DNA of 6,804 nucleotides from Bacteroidota bacterium (lineage in GTDB: Bacteria > Bacteroidota > Bacteroidia > Bacteroidales > VadinHA17). The first letter of the stretch is position 1, and every line of letters starts with the position of its first letter. Made by a program: the position numbers and the translations under genes. Location: positions 1 to 6,804 of the forward strand of contig VGGM01000084.1 of the NCBI GenBank assembly GCA_016868515.1, in the 5' to 3' direction. The notes beneath the pieces are model-generated. The model ran no database searches. It was not told where the DNA came from and worked only from the letters and a program-made list of their open reading frames with translations. Below, piece after piece: positions 4,204-6,804 of this stretch.

Positions 4204-5694
4204 CTTCCTCTCAAATTCCCCGGGCTGATCCCTGCCTTTCATCAGGCATGACCTGACGGCTCCTAGTGTCTTCTCATCGTGGGTGAGAATCAGCAGCGTA
4301 TCGCCCTCCCTTAACTCGGTTGAACCATTGGGTGTTATGAAAATGCCATCACGTTTTATTATCATAATAAAGGCACTACGGGGGAACCTCAGGTCGACAA
4401 TCTTCCGGCCGGCTGCCGATCCGCCTGAGGGAATCCTGATTTCGGAAATTTCCGACCTGAACGTCTCAGAGAGTTCAACTTCCAGCTGGGTGCGCCTTCT
4501 AACTCTTTCCGGCAGACTGACATGAAGCAGTTTTGCCACAAATGGAAGGGTAGTTCCCTGGAGGAGAATCGATGTTACCGAAATAAAGAATACAATATTG
4601 AATATTGATCCGGCCTTCTCTATGCCTGCAATCAGGGGGTAGGTTGCAAATACTATGGGCACAGCCCCGCGCAGTCCTACCCATGACAGGAAAACTCTTT
4701 CGCGGTTCCGCAGCCTGAATGGTATAAGGCTGAGGTAAACACTAAGGGGCCTGGCGATAACGATCAGGAAGATTGAGATGAGCAAACCTATACCCACAAC
4801 AGGCAGAACCGTTGATGGCGTGACAAGCAGACCCAGTGTCAGGAAAAGCACTATCTGCATAAGCCATGCGAAGCCGTCGAAAACCTTGATTATTGTCTTC
4901 TTGTGAATAAGGTCCTGGTTGCCAAGGTAAACCGCTGCAATATAAACCGCGAGAAATCCGTTACCCCCTGCAAAGTCTGAACCTGCAAATGCAAAAAACA
5001 TTAGCGCTATTACCAGCACCGGATATAAACCTTCATAATCGAGCCTAATGCGGTTTATCACCAGTTTTCCAAAATATCCCGTGGCCAGTCCGAGTACGGC
5101 ACCCACAATAAACTGCCTGAGGAAGAAGGGAATGATACTCCAGCTGCTCTTTTCCGGGTCGGTAATCAGCATTATGAATGTCAGAACAAGGAAATAAGCC
5201 ATCGGATCGTTACTGCCGCTCTCAAGTTCAAGGGTCGGCCTGAGATTGTGCTTCAGACCGGTATTTTTCGAACGAAGTATTGAAAATACAGCCGCCGCAT
5301 CGGTTGATGCCACAATGGCCCCCAGAAGCATACCCTCAATTATTGTGAAATCGGAAACCAGCGAAATGAAAACACCCACCGTAAGCGCAGTAATAACCAC
5401 TCCTATGGTTGAAAGCGATACCCCCTGCCATAGTACCGGCCTCACACTCCTCCACTCGGTATCGAAGCCACCGGAAAAGAGAATGAAGTTAAGTGCGACA
5501 ATACCAATGAACTGGGCAATTTGAGGGTCGTTGAACTCAATTTTGCCAATGCCGTCATTGCCGGCAAGCATCCCTATCAGCAGGAAGAAAAGAAGTGTCG
5601 GAACCCCGAATCTGTACGATGTTTTACCGGCCAGTATGCTTATGAAAAGCAATATCGACCCGATCAATAATATGTTCTCGGTGGTTATGCTCAT
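4189..5694 (-). CDS. nhaP2: CPA1 K+/H+ (or Na+/H+) antiporter with TrkA_C domain, NhaP2/CvrA type
   Basis: A 501-residue inner-membrane antiporter. Residues 1-390 form the Na_H_Exchanger domain with about 12-13 membrane segments. Signatures include GMLAGNDGIG (41-50), STDAAAVFS (130-138), the ion-binding Asn162-Asp163 in ESGSNDP typical of CPA1 proteins, and SWVGLRGAVPI (337-347). Residues about 415-485 form a TrkA_C (RCK_C) domain, containing EGDTLLILTHDE, which probably senses a ligand in the cytoplasm. NhaP2/CvrA proteins expel K+ (some also Na+) in exchange for protons and act in cell volume and pH control. The E. coli relative is longer because of an extra C-terminal domain absent here. 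The gene follows the beta-barrel gene by 55 bases without a clear terminator between them, so co-transcription is plausible. The ion specificity cannot be read from the sequence. Confidence 0.93.
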   Translation of the reverse strand: MSITTENILLIGSILLFISILAGKTSYRFGVPTLLFFLLIGMLAGNDGIGKIEFNDPQIAQFIGIVALNFILFSGGFDTEWRSVRPVLWQGVSLSTIGVVITALTVGVFISLVSDFTIIEGMLLGAIVASTDAAAVFSILRSKNTGLKHNLRPTLELESGSNDPMAYFLVLTFIMLITDPEKSSWSIIPFFLRQFIVGAVLGLATGYFGKLVINRIRLDYEGLYPVLVIALMFFAFAGSDFAGGNGFLAVYIAAVYLGNQDLIHKKTIIKVFDGFAWLMQIVLFLTLGLLVTPSTVLPVVGIGLLISIFLIVIARPLSVYLSLIPFRLRNRERVFLSWVGLRGAVPIVFATYPLIAGIEKAGSIFNIVFFISVTSILLQGTTLPFVAKLLHVSLPERVRRRTQLEVELSETFRSEISEIRIPSGGSAAGRKIVDLRFPRSAFIMIIKRDGIFITPNGSTELREGDTLLILTHDEKTLGAVRSCLMKGRDQPGEFERKLHLR

Positions 5695-5749
5695 TGGCCC
5701 TGGTGCCTCACAGCGGCAACGGGTAAAGATAACACATTACCGGTGAAAA

Positions 5750-6241
5750 TCAGAATCTGAACCCCATGCTGGCCGACGGCGATGGTAGTATGGGCCAGCT
5801 GTAGAATATGTTCACCCCGGCCCTGAAGTAGAACCTGCTCTTGTTGGTGTAGCGGTACATAAGCGGAAACATGCCGACGGCAATATCGTGGTAAATGGTT
5901 CCCTCGAAGAATTCAACTTTTGAAACCAGTCCAAACCCTATCTCCAGATGATGATTTTCATAGGGTTTGGTGATGTAGGAATAGGTAATCGGGATACAGA
6001 CAGACTCGGTGAAGTCCGGCAGAATACCCACCCTTATGCTGTGCCGGTACTTGTCGCCGAAGAAGTGTTCAAAATTTAACGAAATGAATCCCGTTGTGAA
6101 ATCGCGGGGAGTGGGGTAAACCTCTCCGTATATGCCGTTGCGCAAGCCTCTAACTGCCTGAAAATACTGGGCATTGGCCGTAGAATGGACTGCAATAATA
6201 CACAGCAGTGGCAGTATTGCTCTCAACGTACTAATCTTCAT
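5750..6241 (-). CDS. Exported protein, probable small outer-membrane beta barrel
   Basis: A 163-residue protein with a Sec signal peptide (residues 1-24, cleavage after STANA). The mature part shows alternating polar/hydrophobic strands with many aromatics and glycines. Examples are FISLNFEHFFG, HSIRVGILPDF, HHLEIGFGLVSKVEFF, RFYFRAGVNIFYSW and the final SASMGFRF. It ends in phenylalanine as outer-membrane barrel proteins usually do. This predicts a barrel of about eight strands in the outer membrane. No known family was recognised and no substrate can be given. The leader is A-rich (TAAAATA before the ATG). The antiporter gene follows 55 bases downstream, and the AbgT-family gene ends 75 bases upstream. 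Confidence 0.72.
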   Translation of the reverse strand: MKISTLRAILPLLCIIAVHSTANAQYFQAVRGLRNGIYGEVYPTPRDFTTGFISLNFEHFFGDKYRHSIRVGILPDFTESVCIPITYSYITKPYENHHLEIGFGLVSKVEFFEGTIYHDIAVGMFPLMYRYTNKSRFYFRAGVNIFYSWPILPSPSASMGFRF

Positions 6242-6316
6242 TATTTTACGAATATATGGCTGGCTTATTGGAACCTTTTTTTCAACCCGAAGATATTACT
6301 TTTTCCGAACTCATGT

Positions 6317-6804
6317 TTAGTAATACATACCTGACCCCGGACCCAGCGGAAGGTGCAGGAGAATCCATATTATCAGCAGTAATGTCCATACAATGAAAAA
6401 CATAACCGAGTAAGGCAGCATGGTGGAGATGAGGGTTCCGATACCCGCTTTCTTGTCGTACTTCTCAAAATATACGATAATAAGGGCGAAGAAACTCATC
6501 ATTGGCGATATGATGTTGGTTACACTGTCGCCAACCCTGTAGATCGCCTGCGACAGCTCGGGCGAATAACCCATCAGCATGAACATCGGTACGAATACCG
6601 GCCCAAGTATTGCCCACTTTGCCGAGGCGCTACCCATAAACATGTTCAGGAACCCCGATAGCATAACAAACATAATGGTAATGGGTATCAGGCCCAGGTC
6701 GGCTTCCTTCAGGAATGTTGCCCCTTCAACGGCAATGATGAGTCCCAGGTTACTCCACCTGAAGTAAGCTACGAACTGGGCCGCAAAAAATACCAGAACA
6801 AGGA
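6317..6804 (-). CDS. abgT: AbgT-family transporter, C-terminal part only
   Basis: The last 161 residues of an AbgT-family inner-membrane transporter; the gene begins outside the window (family length about 510-530). The frame stays open from the window edge. Family signatures are clear: FRWSNLG near the start, [55 protein letters not shown] and [16 protein letters not shown] final hydrophobic helix and [11 protein letters not shown] follow. E. coli AbgT takes up p-aminobenzoyl-glutamate, a folate breakdown product. Other members, including MtrF and YdaH, were described as sulfonamide-exporting antiporters with the same fold, so the physiological substrate here is open. The stop at 6319-6317 is followed by 75 bases before the next gene, with no evident hairpin terminator. 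Confidence 0.94.
   Translation of the reverse strand, partial: LVLVFFAAQFVAYFRWSNLGLIIAVEGATFLKEADLGLIPITIMFVMLSGFLNMFMGSASAKWAILGPVFVPMFMLMGYSPELSQAIYRVGDSVTNIISPMMSFFALIIVYFEKYDKKAGIGTLISTMLPYSVMFFIVWTLLLIIWILLHLPLGPGSGMYY

Noticed and set aside
4189..5694. Assignment as a TrkA/Trk potassium uptake component because of the C-terminal domain
   Set aside because: The domain is only the TrkA_C half and is fused to a complete CPA1 antiporter membrane domain with the ND motif.
5750..5762. Palindrome TCAGAATCTGA at the end of the beta-barrel gene as a terminator
   Set aside because: The loop would be a single base and the stem only 5 bp; the T-run is short. It is not a plausible terminator.
6249..6256. 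TATATTCG (minus strand) as a -7 element for the beta-barrel gene
   Set aside because: It has one mismatch, no -33 partner at the proper distance, and lies only 8 bases before the start codon.

Overview
The window looks like a chromosomal stretch from an anaerobic or facultatively anaerobic member of the Bacteroidota, perhaps near Bacteroidales/Marinilabiliales. This is inferred from three things: A/T-rich gene starts without Shine-Dalgarno sequences, promoter-like elements of the Bacteroidota type (TTG/TTTG, about 19 bp, TAnnTTTG), and the protein families present. Every supportable gene lies on the minus strand, so transcription runs from high to low coordinates. No rRNA, tRNA, CRISPR array or intact mobile element was seen. 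Both ends of the window cut through genes.

Right part (6804 to 4189): the C-terminal third of an AbgT-family transporter, then a small exported protein that looks like an outer-membrane beta barrel, then a 501-residue CPA1 monovalent cation/proton antiporter with a C-terminal TrkA_C (RCK_C) domain (NhaP2/CvrA type).

Middle (4203 to 2128): a promoter-like element precedes a lipoprotein with a Cys-His motif. It is followed by a strong hairpin terminator, a PepSY-associated transmembrane protein, and a ferritin-like protein of the DPS-like (thioferritin) type with its own promoter-like element. Directly after the ferritin stop codon, in the same frame and behind two TAG codons, lies the C-terminal arm of a Prx6-class peroxiredoxin that lacks its catalytic half. 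A clean intrinsic terminator closes this unit.

Left part (2105 to 1): a 240-bp regulatory interval leads into a compact four-gene operon. It holds a candidate promoter, a 17-codon reading frame, an FNR/CRP-like box at a class II distance from a second -7-like element, and a 12-bp palindrome. The operon order is: a small six-cysteine protein of unknown family; a DsrC protein with both redox cysteines (CX10C at the C-terminus); a NarI/DsrM-like membrane cytochrome b; and a DsrK/TmcB/HdrD-like iron-sulfur protein that runs off the window. This is the most interesting part. It has the parts of a membrane module that exchanges electrons between the quinone pool and a DsrC trisulfide/disulfide (the DsrMK or TmcBC logic), but no DsrAB sulfite reductase is visible here. 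The DsrC assignment is very firm. The joint function, the role of the six-cysteine protein and the anaerobic control are inferences.
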